From Pseudomonas sp. RIT288 (GTDB lineage Bacteria > Pseudomonadota > Gammaproteobacteria > Pseudomonadales > Pseudomonadaceae), in NCBI RefSeq assembly GCF_000631985.1, contig NZ_JFYN01000001.1, positions 558,001 through 622,000 of the forward strand: a stretch of 64,000 bases of DNA, in the 5' to 3' direction. Under the pieces are notes generated by a model. That model had not been told where the DNA came from. It made no database searches and saw only the letters and a program-made list of their open reading frames with translations. Both the position numbers and the translations under genes were made by a program. Numbering within the stretch: the stretch's first letter is position 1; each line of letters opens with the position of its first letter. This document shows positions 36,875 to 46,197 of this stretch, piece after piece.

Positions 36875-37837
36875 ATGCGTAAGTCCTTGATGCGTATGAC
36901 ATTACGCCAGTTGCAGATTTTCAACGAAGTGTGTGATTTACGTTCCTACAGCCGCGCAGCCGATGAAATGTCTCTCACACAACCGGCCGTCAGCCTACAG
37001 ATTCGTCAGCTTGAAGAGCTGATCGGCCAGCCATTATTCGATTACGTCGGCAAAAAACTTTACATGACCGAGGCTGCAGAAGCCCTGCAGCGCGCCAGCC
37101 GGGACATCTTTGGCCGCCTGGAAAACCTCGACATGCAGCTGTCGGACATGCAGGGCTCGCTGCAGGGCCAGTTGAAACTGGCAGTGGAGTCCAGCGCCAA
37201 ATACTTCGTGCCGCACCTGTTCGCCGCGTTCAAGCGCCAGCACCCGGAAGTGAACCTGCAATTGACCGTGGTCAACCGCGGCCAAGTGATTCGCAGGCTT
37301 TCGGACAACCGCGATGATCTGGTGATCATGTCGATGGTACCGCAGGACATGGGCCTGGAATTCCTGCCATTTCTCAACAACCCGATTGTCGCCGTGGCGC
37401 GTCCGGATCATCCTTTGGCGCACATGGGACCGCTGCGTTTGCAGGACCTTGAGCCTTACACATTGCTGATCCGTGAACCCGGCTCGGGCACGCGACTGGC
37501 CTGTGAAGAGTATTTCAAGGAGAAACGCGTGCACTTCACCCAGACGCAGGAAGTGGCCTCGGCCGAAGCCCAGCGTGAATGCGTGGTGGCGGGTCTGGGC
37601 CTGGCGTTGTTGACGCGCCACGCCCTGAACCTGGAGCTGGCGACCGGCGGCCTGGTGGAGCTGCCGGTCGAAGAGTTGCCGCTGTTTCGCAGCTGGTGCC
37701 TGGTGCAAGCCAAGGCCAAACGGCTGTCACCGGTAGCGCACGCCTTCCTGGCGTTTATCCGCAGCGAGCGGGTGCAGATCAGCGCGCTGGTTGAGCGCTT
37801 CGACGGGAAGCTGTCGGTGCGGCCTGCCAGTAGTTGA
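36875..37837 (+). CDS. LysR-family regulator of pyruvate carboxylase (PycR-like)
   Basis: A 320-residue LysR-type regulator of the CbbR-like subgroup. The helix-turn-helix is in residues 7-65 (LRSYSRAADEMSLTQPAVSLQIRQLEELIG), followed by an effector domain that includes LLIREPGSGTR and ECVVAGLGLALL, found in CbbR proteins. The divergent arrangement with pycA matches P. aeruginosa, where the equivalent regulator is named PycR. Starts at 36890 and 36896 are also possible. The last 59 bases overlap, on the other strand, the end of a small conserved gene. Confidence 0.87.
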   Translation: MRKSLMRMTLRQLQIFNEVCDLRSYSRAADEMSLTQPAVSLQIRQLEELIGQPLFDYVGKKLYMTEAAEALQRASRDIFGRLENLDMQLSDMQGSLQGQLKLAVESSAKYFVPHLFAAFKRQHPEVNLQLTVVNRGQVIRRLSDNRDDLVIMSMVPQDMGLEFLPFLNNPIVAVARPDHPLAHMGPLRLQDLEPYTLLIREPGSGTRLACEEYFKEKRVHFTQTQEVASAEAQRECVVAGLGLALLTRHALNLELATGGLVELPVEELPLFRSWCLVQAKAKRLSPVAHAFLAFIRSERVQISALVERFDGKLSVRPASS

Positions 37838-37991
37838 GTTCGATGTCCTCGGGAAAATCGCTGATTTCGCTTTGAAGCTGACGGAGTTCGAAGCGATCTT
37901 CGATCGCGCGACGGAACTCCATGCGGCGCTGGTCTTCCTGTTGACGACGGGTTTTCGCGGCGCTGTTGCGTTCTTCGTAGGGCTGAGCCAT
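37779..37991 (-). CDS. Small conserved protein (PA3496-like)
   Basis: A 70-residue, highly charged protein with no signal peptide or membrane helix. A coding call is supported by a good ribosome binding site (GGGAGA, six bases before the ATG) and by the pattern RRQQEDQRRMEFRRAIEDRFELRQLQSEI (quoted in part), which resembles small Pseudomonas proteins annotated as the PA3496 family; I recall this only from memory. The last 20 codons lie opposite the end of the LysR gene and are less likely to be conserved. Function unknown; the amphipathic charge pattern suggests a long helix. Confidence 0.65.
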   Translation of the reverse strand: MAQPYEERNSAAKTRRQQEDQRRMEFRRAIEDRFELRQLQSEISDFPEDIELNYWQAAPTASRRSAQPAR

Positions 37992-38072
37992 TTCGAGTCT
38001 CCCAAGGCGAGTACGGGAGTTTCACGATAGGCAGGCGGGATGACGGTTTGATGAAGGCCACCGCCGAAAAGC

Positions 38073-38138
38073 AAAAGATCGCAGCCTTCGGCAGCTCCTA
38101 CAGAGATCGGTGTAGGAGCTGCCGAAGGCTGCGATCTT
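38073..38138. repeat. REP doublet (REPIN), GATCGCAGCC type
   Basis: Nearly perfect arms (38073-38103 and 38111-38138) with a 7-base loop, placed between the small gene and the end of the RpiR regulator gene; it may help end RpiR transcription. Confidence 0.85.
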
Positions 38139-38144
38139 CAGATC

Positions 38145-39011
38145 TTAATCATCCAGCGCTTTCACGGCCTTGGGCGACAAGCGCAAGCTGCGCAGGCTGC
38201 GCTTCACGCTCTTCAGATGATTGACCAGGCTCGGCCCACGCGCCATGGCCACGCCCATCGCCAGCACGTCGATTACCACCAGATGCGCGATTCGCGAGGT
38301 CAGCGGCGTATAGATTTCGGTGTCTTCGTGCACATCAATCGCCAGGTTGACGGTCGACAGCTCGGCCAGCGGTGTCTGGCTCGGGCACAGAGTGATCAAC
38401 GACGCGCCGCTCTCGCGAACGAGGTTGGCGGTGATCAGCAGATCCTTGGAGCGCCCGGACTGGGAAATGCAGATCGCCACATCGGTCGGCTTCAACGTCA
38501 CCGCCGACATCGCCTGCATGTGCGGGTCGGAATACGCCGCCGCCGTCAGCAGCAAACGAAAGAACTTGTGCTGCGCATCCGCCGCCACCGCGCCTGACGC
38601 ACCAAAGCCATAGAACTCGACGCGCTGCGCCTGGGACATCAGCGTCACCGCGCGCTGCAATTCCACCGGATCGAGCTTCTCGCGAACCTCCATCAGGGTG
38701 TGCAACGTGGTGTCGAAAATTTTCAGGCTGTAGTCGGCAACCGAGTCGTCTTCGTGGATCGCGAACTGGCCGAAGCTGGCACCGGCGGCCAGGCTTTGCG
38801 CCAGTTTGAGCTTGAGATCCTGAAAACCGGAGCAGCCGATGGCCCGGCAGAAACGCACAATGGTCGGCTCGCTGATACCGACGCTGTGGGCCAGGTCGGC
38901 CATGGAACTGTGCATCACGGCCGCAGGGTCAAGCAGCACGTGGTCGGCGACCTTGAGCTCCGACTTGCGTAACAGGTGACGTGACTGGGCGATGTGTTGC
39001 AGCAGATTCAA
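38145..39011 (-). CDS. RpiR/MurR-family regulator with SIS domain (HexR paralogue)
   Basis: A 288-residue RpiR-type regulator. The N-terminal helix-turn-helix is near residues 35-60 (DLAHSVGISEPTIVRFCRAIGCSGFQDLK). The SIS sugar-phosphate domain follows (FYGFGASGAVAADAQHKFF, CISQSGRSKDLL). It resembles Pseudomonas HexR in layout but differs in many residues, and matches the second HexR-like gene that lies beside the pyruvate carboxylase locus. It appears to start with TTG (39011). A perfect TGTAGT-TAT-ACTACA palindrome lies 40 bases upstream, of the type bound by HexR, which suggests autoregulation or control by HexR. Confidence 0.85.
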   Translation of the reverse strand: MNLLQHIAQSRHLLRKSELKVADHVLLDPAAVMHSSMADLAHSVGISEPTIVRFCRAIGCSGFQDLKLKLAQSLAAGASFGQFAIHEDDSVADYSLKIFDTTLHTLMEVREKLDPVELQRAVTLMSQAQRVEFYGFGASGAVAADAQHKFFRLLLTAAAYSDPHMQAMSAVTLKPTDVAICISQSGRSKDLLITANLVRESGASLITLCPSQTPLAELSTVNLAIDVHEDTEIYTPLTSRIAHLVVIDVLAMGVAMARGPSLVNHLKSVKRSLRSLRLSPKAVKALDD

Positions 39012-39050
39012 GGGGCTGGACTCTTCTTATGGGCAAGGATGTAGCACGCT

Positions 39051-39065
39051 TGTAGTTATACTACA
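39051..39065. promoter_or_regulatory. HexR-type operator
   Basis: TGTAGTTATACTACA is a perfect 6-3-6 palindrome 40 bases upstream of the RpiR-family start codon. It matches the form of HexR sites known in Pseudomonas (TGTAGT-N3-ACTACA or TTGT-N7/8-ACAA). Confidence 0.6.
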
Positions 39066-39138
39066 TGAATTGGCTTTTTGCCTGCTCAATGCATAACTCC
39101 ATGTCCCCGTATCAGGCGCGATGGAGTGCATGTAGCCT

Positions 39139-42018
39139 TTAAAGCGGATTCCCCTGTTCGCGCAGAAGCCCGGCCAGACGGTCGGCCTCCACTGGGCGAC
39201 TGATCAGATACCCCTGCACTTCGTCGCAGCGCTCGGCACGTAAAAATTCCAGCTGCTCTTGCCGCTCGACTCCCTCAGCTACGACTTTCAATGACAGCCC
39301 GTGAGCCATGGCGATAATCGCCCGAGTGATCGCCGCATCCTCACTGCCCTGCCCCAATCCGCGAATGAACGCCTGATCGATCTTCACGTAATCCACTGGA
39401 ATCCGTTTGAGGTAACTCAGTGACGAATAGCCAGTGCCGAAGTCATCGATCGCCAGCTTCACCCCCAGATCGCGTAATTGCTGGAAGGTCGCGATGATGT
39501 GTTCGACGCTGTCCAGCAGTTGACTCTCGGTGAGTTCCAGTTCGAGGTAGTGCGGCGCCAGCCCGGTTTCCTCCAGCACCTGGCGCACCAGACTGACCAG
39601 TTTGCCCTGACGCAGTTGATGCACCGACAGGTTCACCGAAACCCGAATCGGCGCCAGCCCCTGGCGCTGCCATTCGCACGCTTGCCAGCAGGCCTGGCGC
39701 AGTACGAATTCGCCGATCGGGCCGATCAGTCCGGTTTCCTCGGCCAGACCAATAAAATCCCCCGGCGGCACCCGGCCCATGCCTGGATGATCCCAGCGCA
39801 CCAGCGCTTCCGCCGCATTCAGGCGCCCGGTTTGCAGGCATAGCTTCGGCTGGTAGAACACCTTGAGCTGTTTGTCTTCGATGGCTTTGCGCAGCTGGTT
39901 TTCCAGCTGCAAGCGCTCGAGCGTTCTGGCCTGCAGGCTGTCGGTGTAGAACTGGAAATTGTTGCCGCCCAGATGCTTGGCGTGTTGCATCGCCATGTTC
40001 GATTGACTGACCAGCGCAGAGATTTCCCGGGCGTTGTCCGGCAGCATGCTGATGCCCATCGAAGCACTGACCACCAGCTCATGCCCTTCGACCGTCAATG
40101 GCAGGCGCAGCTTGCTCGACAGCCGCGTGGCGACCCGCGCCAGGCTCGACAGGTTGCCGTAGGCATCGAACAGCACGGCAAATTCATCACCAGACAGTCG
40201 GGCGATGGTGTCGGCCTCCGGCAAGGCGTTGACCAGGCGTCGGGCCATTTTCTGCAACAGCTGATCCGCCACCTCGTGGCCGAGGCTGTCGTTGAGCAAC
40301 TTGAAGCGATCGAGATTGATGTGCAGCAGCGCCAGACTGCGGCGCCCGCCCTGACGCACGCGCTGATGGGCTTCGTGCAGGCGTTCGCGGAACAGCGAGC
40401 GGTTGGCCAGCCCCGTCAGCTCATCGTAGTGGGTCAGGAAGCGCATGCGCTCCTCGGATTCTCGCCGCGCCGATAGATCGGCGAAGAAGCCGACGATATG
40501 ACTCACATTTCCCCGACTGTCGCGCACCGCGTTGAGTTGCAGCCACTGCGGATACAGCTCGCCGTTCTTGCGGGTTTCCACCAACTCGCCCTGCCAACTG
40601 CCGTGCTGCTCCAGCGCGTGACGGATCGAAACGTAGTGCCGCCGCGCATCACGACTGCACGGCAGTTCGACGACGTTGCGCCCGAGCATGTCTTCGATGT
40701 CATAACCGGTGACACGGCTGAACGCCTGATTGATCGCGATCAAGGCGTAGTTCGGATCAAGAATGACGATGCCTTCGCTGGCCGCTTCGAACACCGTGGC
40801 CGCCAGTCGCTGCTGTTCTTCGAGGCTTTTACTCACGCTGATGTCGCGCCGGGTACCGACCATGCGGATCACCCGCCCACTGTCACTGCGCTCAACGGCA
40901 CGGCCACGGTCTTCGATCCACACCCAATGACCGTCTCCGTGACGCACGCGGTATTCGATCTGATAGTCCTCGGTGCGCCCCTTCAGGTGCTCGATCAGTG
41001 CCTGCTTGAGCGACGGCACGTCCTCGGGGTGCAAGCGTGGCTTGAGGTCGCGCAGGATTGCCGTGACGTACTCGGGCGCGAGGCCGAACAGCTCCTGAAT
41101 CTGCGTGTGATGGACTTCGTCGGTTTGCAGGTTCCAGTCCCACAGCCCCAGCTCACTGGCCTTCAACGCCAGGGCCAGACGGGCTTCGCTTTTGCTCAAC
41201 GCCTGATTGGCCACGTCCAGTTCGCGGCTGCGCTGGGCCACCCGGTCTTCCAGTTCGACCTGCGCCTCACGCAATTTGCCCTCGGCACAGCGCCGCTGCT
41301 CGATCTCCTTGGCCAGCGCCTGATTGAGCTGCTCGCTGCGGTTCTGCGCTTGCTGCAGGTGTTCGATCAGGTGCTGATTCTGAAAGCGCCGCAGCAAGCC
41401 GCGATCAATCAGCCGATTGACCTGCCAGGCGACCACGCTCAGCGAACCGAGCAGAATCAGCCCGAGCCAGCCCCAACCGCGCGCCTGCTCATCACCGCCC
41501 CAGAACAGGTAGCCGATCGCCGGCAGCAGGCACGGCAAGGTAAAGGACAGAAACGCCGGCAGGCTGACAGCGTAGGCAACGCTGGCCGATAACGTCGCGG
41601 CGCCGATCAGGCCGAACACCCAGGCTTGCTGCATGAAGTTGTCGGCGGGCACCAGCGCGATACCGGCGCCGGCCAGGGTCAGACCGGTCATGGTCGAGCC
41701 GAGCAGGAACATGCGGAACCAGATCGGCTGAGCCTGGCGATCCGGGATCGCCGAATCGAACGCCGCGACCTGTATTACCCGCAGTGCCACCAGCGACAAC
41801 AACCAGACCAGCCAGATGCTGACCACGAAATAGCGCTGCGGGCTCCAGAGCAAAGCGGCGCAGACCAGACCATTGAGCAACATGAACATCGTCGGCAGCA
41901 GCGAGCCCTGATACAGCAGGCGCGTGCGTTCGACCGCCATTTCGACGGCGTAATGCTTGCGGATGACCCGGGGTTCCACAGAGGGGCCCGACAGGTCTGA
42001 GCTGAGGGTCTTGTGCAA
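39139..42018 (-). CDS. Membrane PAS-GGDEF-EAL protein (c-di-GMP turnover)
   Basis: A 959-residue protein (TTG start at 42018 assumed; the frame is open back to 42075 and an ATG lies at 41940). The N-terminal 200 residues hold about six membrane helices. A coiled coil follows, then two PAS domains, a GGDEF domain with the motif changed to SGDEF (609-613), and an EAL domain (EAL at 737-739). EAL active-site residues look complete (EALVRW, SVNLS, ELTES, IDDFGTGYSS, VKID, AEGVE), so phosphodiesterase activity is likely. The altered GGDEF may be weak or only GTP-sensing. It is divergent from uvrD. Confidence 0.85.
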   Translation of the reverse strand: MHKTLSSDLSGPSVEPRVIRKHYAVEMAVERTRLLYQGSLLPTMFMLLNGLVCAALLWSPQRYFVVSIWLVWLLSLVALRVIQVAAFDSAIPDRQAQPIWFRMFLLGSTMTGLTLAGAGIALVPADNFMQQAWVFGLIGAATLSASVAYAVSLPAFLSFTLPCLLPAIGYLFWGGDEQARGWGWLGLILLGSLSVVAWQVNRLIDRGLLRRFQNQHLIEHLQQAQNRSEQLNQALAKEIEQRRCAEGKLREAQVELEDRVAQRSRELDVANQALSKSEARLALALKASELGLWDWNLQTDEVHHTQIQELFGLAPEYVTAILRDLKPRLHPEDVPSLKQALIEHLKGRTEDYQIEYRVRHGDGHWVWIEDRGRAVERSDSGRVIRMVGTRRDISVSKSLEEQQRLAATVFEAASEGIVILDPNYALIAINQAFSRVTGYDIEDMLGRNVVELPCSRDARRHYVSIRHALEQHGSWQGELVETRKNGELYPQWLQLNAVRDSRGNVSHIVGFFADLSARRESEERMRFLTHYDELTGLANRSLFRERLHEAHQRVRQGGRRSLALLHINLDRFKLLNDSLGHEVADQLLQKMARRLVNALPEADTIARLSGDEFAVLFDAYGNLSSLARVATRLSSKLRLPLTVEGHELVVSASMGISMLPDNAREISALVSQSNMAMQHAKHLGGNNFQFYTDSLQARTLERLQLENQLRKAIEDKQLKVFYQPKLCLQTGRLNAAEALVRWDHPGMGRVPPGDFIGLAEETGLIGPIGEFVLRQACWQACEWQRQGLAPIRVSVNLSVHQLRQGKLVSLVRQVLEETGLAPHYLELELTESQLLDSVEHIIATFQQLRDLGVKLAIDDFGTGYSSLSYLKRIPVDYVKIDQAFIRGLGQGSEDAAITRAIIAMAHGLSLKVVAEGVERQEQLEFLRAERCDEVQGYLISRPVEADRLAGLLREQGNPL

Positions 42019-42270
42019 TGTTGTTGTTCTTATAAGAGTGAGCAAGGGCCCGAAACGTGGACGGAGCATACACAAGCCGATCCCGTTGCCAAACTGCTCC
42101 AGATCATAATTTGCCGGAAACTTTCCCCCGTCCGATCACCGGCAAAACCCGCAGAGCGAGGCAGGCCAAAGCCTGTAGCCAGTGACCGACCGGTCGTCAT
42201 CGACGGCGCTTTCATCGGCTAATGCAAAGCTCGGTTTGCCGGGGCCTGCGGCGCACCCTAGAATGCCCCG

Positions 42271-44454
42271 ATGCGCGATGATCTCTCCCTTCTGCTGAAC
42301 TCCCTCAACGATGCCCAACGCCAGGCCGTAGCAGCCCCCGTTGGCCGTCAGTTGGTCCTGGCCGGTGCCGGCTCCGGTAAAACCCGAGTGCTGGTGCACC
42401 GTATCGCCTGGTTGATCCAGGTCGAAAACGCCTCGCCCCACTCCATTCTGTCGGTGACTTTCACCAACAAGGCCGCTGCCGAGATGCGTCATCGCATCGA
42501 GCAATTGCTGGGTATCAACCCGGCCGGCATGTGGGTCGGCACCTTCCACGGCCTGGCGCACCGCTTGCTGCGGGCGCACTGGCAGGAAGCTGGCTTGAGC
42601 CAGACTTTCCAGATTCTCGACAGCGACGACCAGCAGCGACTGGTCAAGCGGGTGATCCGCGAGCTGGGGCTGGACGAGCAACGCTGGCCGGCCCGACAGG
42701 CCCAGTGGTTCATCAACGGGCAGAAAGATGAAGGTCTGCGCCCGCAACACATTCAGGCCAGCGGCGACTTGTACCTGGCGACCATGCGCGGCATTTACGA
42801 AGCCTACGAGGCGGCCTGCCAGCGCGCCGGCGTCATCGACTTCTCCGAACTGCTGCTGCGCGCCCTCGACCTGTGGCGCGATCACCCGGGTCTGCTGGCG
42901 CACTATCAGAAGCGCTTCCGCCACATCCTCGTCGACGAGTTCCAGGACACCAACGCCGTGCAGTACGCCTGGTTGCGCCTGCTCGGCAAGGGCGGCGACA
43001 GCCTGATGGTGGTCGGCGACGACGACCAGTCGATCTACGGCTGGCGCGGGGCGAAAATCGAGAACATTCATCAGTACTCGTCCGACTTCCCGGATTCGGT
43101 GACCATTCGTCTCGAGCAGAACTACCGCTCCACCGCCGGCATCCTCAAGGCGGCCAACGCCTTGATCGCCAACAATACCGGGCGTCTGGGCAAAGAGCTG
43201 TGGACCGACGGTGGCGACGGTGAAGCAATCAACCTGTACGCCGCGTTCAACGAACACGACGAAGCACGCTACGTTGTCGAGACCATCGAAAGCGCGCTGA
43301 AAACCGGCCTGGCCCGTAGCGATATCGCGATTCTCTACCGCTCCAACGCCCAATCGCGCGTTCTCGAAGAAGCCTTGCTGCGCGAGCGCATTCCGTACCG
43401 CATCTATGGCGGCCAGCGCTTCTTCGAGCGCGCGGAAATCAAGAATGCCATGGCCTACCTGCGCCTGCTCGAAGGCCGTGGCAACGATGCCGCGCTGGAG
43501 CGGGTCATCAACGTCCCGGCCCGCGGCATTGGCGAAAAAACCGTCGAAGCGATCCGCGACCATGCACGTCACAGCGATGTGTCGATGTGGGAAGCGATGC
43601 GCCAACTGGTCGCCAATAAAGGCCTGACCGGTCGCGCCGCGGGCGCCTTGGGTGCGTTTATCGAGCTGATCGAGAACCTTGCCGCCAAGTGCATGGAGAT
43701 GCCGCTGCACTTGATGACCCAGACCGTCATCGAGCAATCGGGGCTGATCGCCTATCACGAAGCGGAAAAAGGCGAGAAAGGCCAGGCCCGGGTGGAAAAC
43801 CTTGAGGAACTGGTCAGCGCCGCGCGCAACTTCGAAAACACCGAAGAAGACGAAGAGTTGACGCCACTGGCGGCATTCCTCGGCCACGCGTCGCTGGAAG
43901 CCGGCGACACTCAAGCCGACGAGCACGAAGACAGCATTCAGCTGATGACCCTGCACAGCGCCAAAGGCCTGGAATTCCCTTACGTGTTCCTCGTGGGCAT
44001 GGAAGAAGGCCTGTTCCCGCACAAGATGAGCCTGGAAGAACCGGGTCGTCTGGAAGAAGAGCGCCGCCTCGCCTATGTGGGCATCACCCGGGCCATGCAG
44101 AATCTGGTGATGACCTATGCTGAAACCCGGCGCCTGTACGGCAGCGAAACCTACAACAAGGTCTCGCGTTTCGTCCGTGAAGTGCCGAAGGGGCTGATTC
44201 AGGAAGTACGCCTGTCGAACAGCGTCAGCCGACCGTTCGGCGGCAACCAGTCGATGAGCGGCAGCAACCTGTTCAGCGGCAGCGAGATCCCGGAAACCGG
44301 CTTCAGCCTCGGTCAGACCGTGCGCCATTCAATCTTCGGCGACGGCGTGATCCTCAACTTCGAAGGTTCCGGCGCGCAGGCGCGGGTGCAGGTGAACTTC
44401 AGCGAAGGCAGCAAGTGGCTGATGCTGGGGTACGCCAAGCTGGAAGCTATCTAA
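42271..44454 (+). CDS. uvrD: DNA helicase II
   Basis: A 727-residue superfamily 1A helicase that unwinds DNA in nucleotide-excision and mismatch repair. Motifs in order: Walker A AGAGSGKT at 31-38, VTFTNKAAAEM (Ia), VDEFQDTNA (II, Asp222-Glu223), GDDDQSIYGWRGA (III), QNYRS (IV), LMTLHSAKGLEFP (V) and VGITRAM (VI), with a C-terminal tail that interacts with RNA polymerase in UvrD. The length is typical. No strong ribosome binding site is seen and no LexA box was recognised upstream. A REP doublet follows. Confidence 0.96.
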   Translation: MRDDLSLLLNSLNDAQRQAVAAPVGRQLVLAGAGSGKTRVLVHRIAWLIQVENASPHSILSVTFTNKAAAEMRHRIEQLLGINPAGMWVGTFHGLAHRLLRAHWQEAGLSQTFQILDSDDQQRLVKRVIRELGLDEQRWPARQAQWFINGQKDEGLRPQHIQASGDLYLATMRGIYEAYEAACQRAGVIDFSELLLRALDLWRDHPGLLAHYQKRFRHILVDEFQDTNAVQYAWLRLLGKGGDSLMVVGDDDQSIYGWRGAKIENIHQYSSDFPDSVTIRLEQNYRSTAGILKAANALIANNTGRLGKELWTDGGDGEAINLYAAFNEHDEARYVVETIESALKTGLARSDIAILYRSNAQSRVLEEALLRERIPYRIYGGQRFFERAEIKNAMAYLRLLEGRGNDAALERVINVPARGIGEKTVEAIRDHARHSDVSMWEAMRQLVANKGLTGRAAGALGAFIELIENLAAKCMEMPLHLMTQTVIEQSGLIAYHEAEKGEKGQARVENLEELVSAARNFENTEEDEELTPLAAFLGHASLEAGDTQADEHEDSIQLMTLHSAKGLEFPYVFLVGMEEGLFPHKMSLEEPGRLEEERRLAYVGITRAMQNLVMTYAETRRLYGSETYNKVSRFVREVPKGLIQEVRLSNSVSRPFGGNQSMSGSNLFSGSEIPETGFSLGQTVRHSIFGDGVILNFEGSGAQARVQVNFSEGSKWLMLGYAKLEAI

Positions 44455-44460
44455 GAGCGG

Positions 44461-44536
44461 AAAGATCGCAGCCTTCGGCAGCTCCTACAGGGGTGGCGTA
44501 CTTATGCAGGAGCTGCCGCAGGCTGCGATCTTTTGA
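44461..44536. repeat. REP doublet (REPIN), GATCGCAGCC type
   Basis: Two inverted arms with a loop of about 18 bases, starting 7 bases past the uvrD stop and ending 30 bases before the EamA gene. Confidence 0.85.
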
Positions 44537-44566
44537 TTTACAACCCATTCGGGAAAGGACAGTGCA

Positions 44567-45007
44567 GTGGGCTCAGGCTTCTTCTCTTCCTGGACATTCT
44601 GGGCCCTGCTCTCGGCGACTTTTGCCGCGCTGACGGCGATCTTCGCCAAGATCGGCATCGAAAACGTCAACTCCGACTTCGCCACCCTGTTGCGCACCAT
44701 CGTGGTATTGGTCAGCCTGGCCTTGATTTTGTACGCGACGGGCCAATATCAGTCACTGGGATCAATTTCCGCCAAGAGCTATCTATTCCTGCTGTTGTCC
44801 GGTCTGGGTACCGGCGCATCGTGGCTGTGCTACTTCCGCGCGCTGAAAGTCGGCCCGGCTTCGCTGGTTGCGCCAGTGGACAAGCTCAGCGTGGTACTGG
44901 TGGCGGTGCTCGGCGTGATTCTGCTGGGCGAGAAGCTCGACCTGCGCCAATGGGGCGGCATCGGCCTGATCACCGCCGGCGTCGTGATGTTGGCGCTGCG
45001 TCGATAA
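44567..45007 (+). CDS. Single-domain EamA-family membrane transporter
   Basis: A 146-residue inner-membrane protein with about five hydrophobic helices that form one EamA (drug/metabolite transporter) domain, against two domains in most family members. Family segments: ALLSATFAALTAIFAKIGI at the N terminus, FLLLSGLGTGASWLCYFRALKVG, and the C-terminal GEKLDLRQWGGIGLITAGV. It starts at GTG, with AAAGGAC seven bases upstream. Half-size members are thought to work as dimers; the substrate is unknown. Confidence 0.87.
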   Translation: MGSGFFSSWTFWALLSATFAALTAIFAKIGIENVNSDFATLLRTIVVLVSLALILYATGQYQSLGSISAKSYLFLLLSGLGTGASWLCYFRALKVGPASLVAPVDKLSVVLVAVLGVILLGEKLDLRQWGGIGLITAGVVMLALRR

Positions 45008-45183
45008 GCAAGTTTCCCGCTGAACCTATCCCATTTTCCTACAGACAAAAGTACATGGCCTTATTGCTTCGACGGAGCTGAACGTAACCTGTCAGGCAAA
45101 AGCCCGAAACACTCTCTCGCTAGCCAGTAACACTTCAGCTGTGCAACATGGCGCGCGTGTCTCCACAAACGGGAATTCCCTTT

Positions 45184-46059
45184 ATGAAACGTTTTCTTAG
45201 CATCGCCATGGCGTTGTGCATCGGCCTGACGATGAGCCTCGACGCCAACGCCAAGCGCTTTGGTGGTGGCAAAAGCGCCGGCGCTGCGCCGACGCACCAG
45301 ACCAGCCAGATGGCTCCTTCTTCCCCAGGCATGGGCGGCGCAGCAGCGACCGCTGGTGCTGCCGGCGCTGCCGGTGCCGCGGCCAAGGCCGGTGGCGCTT
45401 CGAAATGGCTCGGCCCGCTGGCCGGTATCGCCGCCGGTGGCCTGCTCGCGTCCATGTTCATGGGCGGCGGCTTCCAGGGCATGCAGATCTTCGACATCCT
45501 GATCATGGCCGTGATCGCGTTCGTGATCTTCCGCTTCATCGCCGCTCGTCGACGCAAGCAGCAGGAGCACCTGGCTCCGGCCGGCGCGCCGATGCAGCGT
45601 GAAGTGTTCGAGCAGAAGCCTGCTGCGATGGGCTCGATCTTCGGTGGTTCGGCCGCGCCGGTTGCCGCTCGTCCGGTGATCAACGCACCGGCCTGGTTCA
45701 ACGAGCAGAACTTCCTTGCCGCCGCGCGCAGCCACTTCCAGTCGCTGCAGCAGCACTGGGACGCCAACGAAATGGACAAGATCGCCGAGTTCGTGACCCC
45801 GCAAATGCTCGACTTCCTCAAGCGTGAGCGTGCGGATCTGGGCGACGGCTTCCAGTCGACCTACATCGACAACCTGCAGGTACAGCTGGACGGCGTGGAT
45901 GATCGTGCCGACAAGACCATCGCCACCCTGACCTTCAGCGGCGTGTCGAAAACCTCGCGTTTCGACCAGGGCGAAGTGTTCAGCGAAAGCTGGAACATGG
46001 AACGTCCACAGGGCGAAAACCAGCCTTGGCTGGTGGCCGGTATCCGCCAGAACGGCTGA
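45184..46059 (+). CDS. Tim44-like domain protein
   Basis: A 291-residue protein. A signal-like hydrophobic segment at the N terminus (MKRFLSIAMALCIGLTMSLDANA) is followed by a Gly/Ala-rich low-complexity region, a membrane helix (MQIFDILIMAVIAFVIFRFI), a short Arg-rich stretch, and a C-terminal Tim44-like domain (about 160-290; FLAAARSHFQSLQQHWDANEMDKI). Bacterial members are predicted inner-membrane proteins of unknown role. ATG at 45184 is preferred; the frame extends 12 codons upstream. It is followed by a strong hairpin terminator. Confidence 0.87.
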   Translation: MKRFLSIAMALCIGLTMSLDANAKRFGGGKSAGAAPTHQTSQMAPSSPGMGGAAATAGAAGAAGAAAKAGGASKWLGPLAGIAAGGLLASMFMGGGFQGMQIFDILIMAVIAFVIFRFIAARRRKQQEHLAPAGAPMQREVFEQKPAAMGSIFGGSAAPVAARPVINAPAWFNEQNFLAAARSHFQSLQQHWDANEMDKIAEFVTPQMLDFLKRERADLGDGFQSTYIDNLQVQLDGVDDRADKTIATLTFSGVSKTSRFDQGEVFSESWNMERPQGENQPWLVAGIRQNG

Positions 46060-46088
46060 TCCCCTGCGCGTTACGCATGTGGTAATAA

Positions 46089-46114
46089 AAAACCCCGGCC
46101 TCGGCCGGGGTTTT
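46089..46114. terminator. Intrinsic terminator, Tim44-like gene
   Basis: A perfect 12-bp stem (AAAACCCCGGCC, 46089-46100, with 46103-46114), a 2-base loop and a T run. The A and T tracts on both flanks let it work in both directions. Confidence 0.93.
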
Positions 46115-46197
46115 CTATTTCGCAGTTGCATCTATAGCGAGCTACTGTATAAACCGGCCCATATAAACCGCGCCATTCAAGCAAGAGGATCCCGGAC

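Noticed and set aside
42136..44328. 730-codon minus-strand open frame across uvrD
   Set aside because: Antisense to a clear helicase with all motifs; no family pattern of its own.
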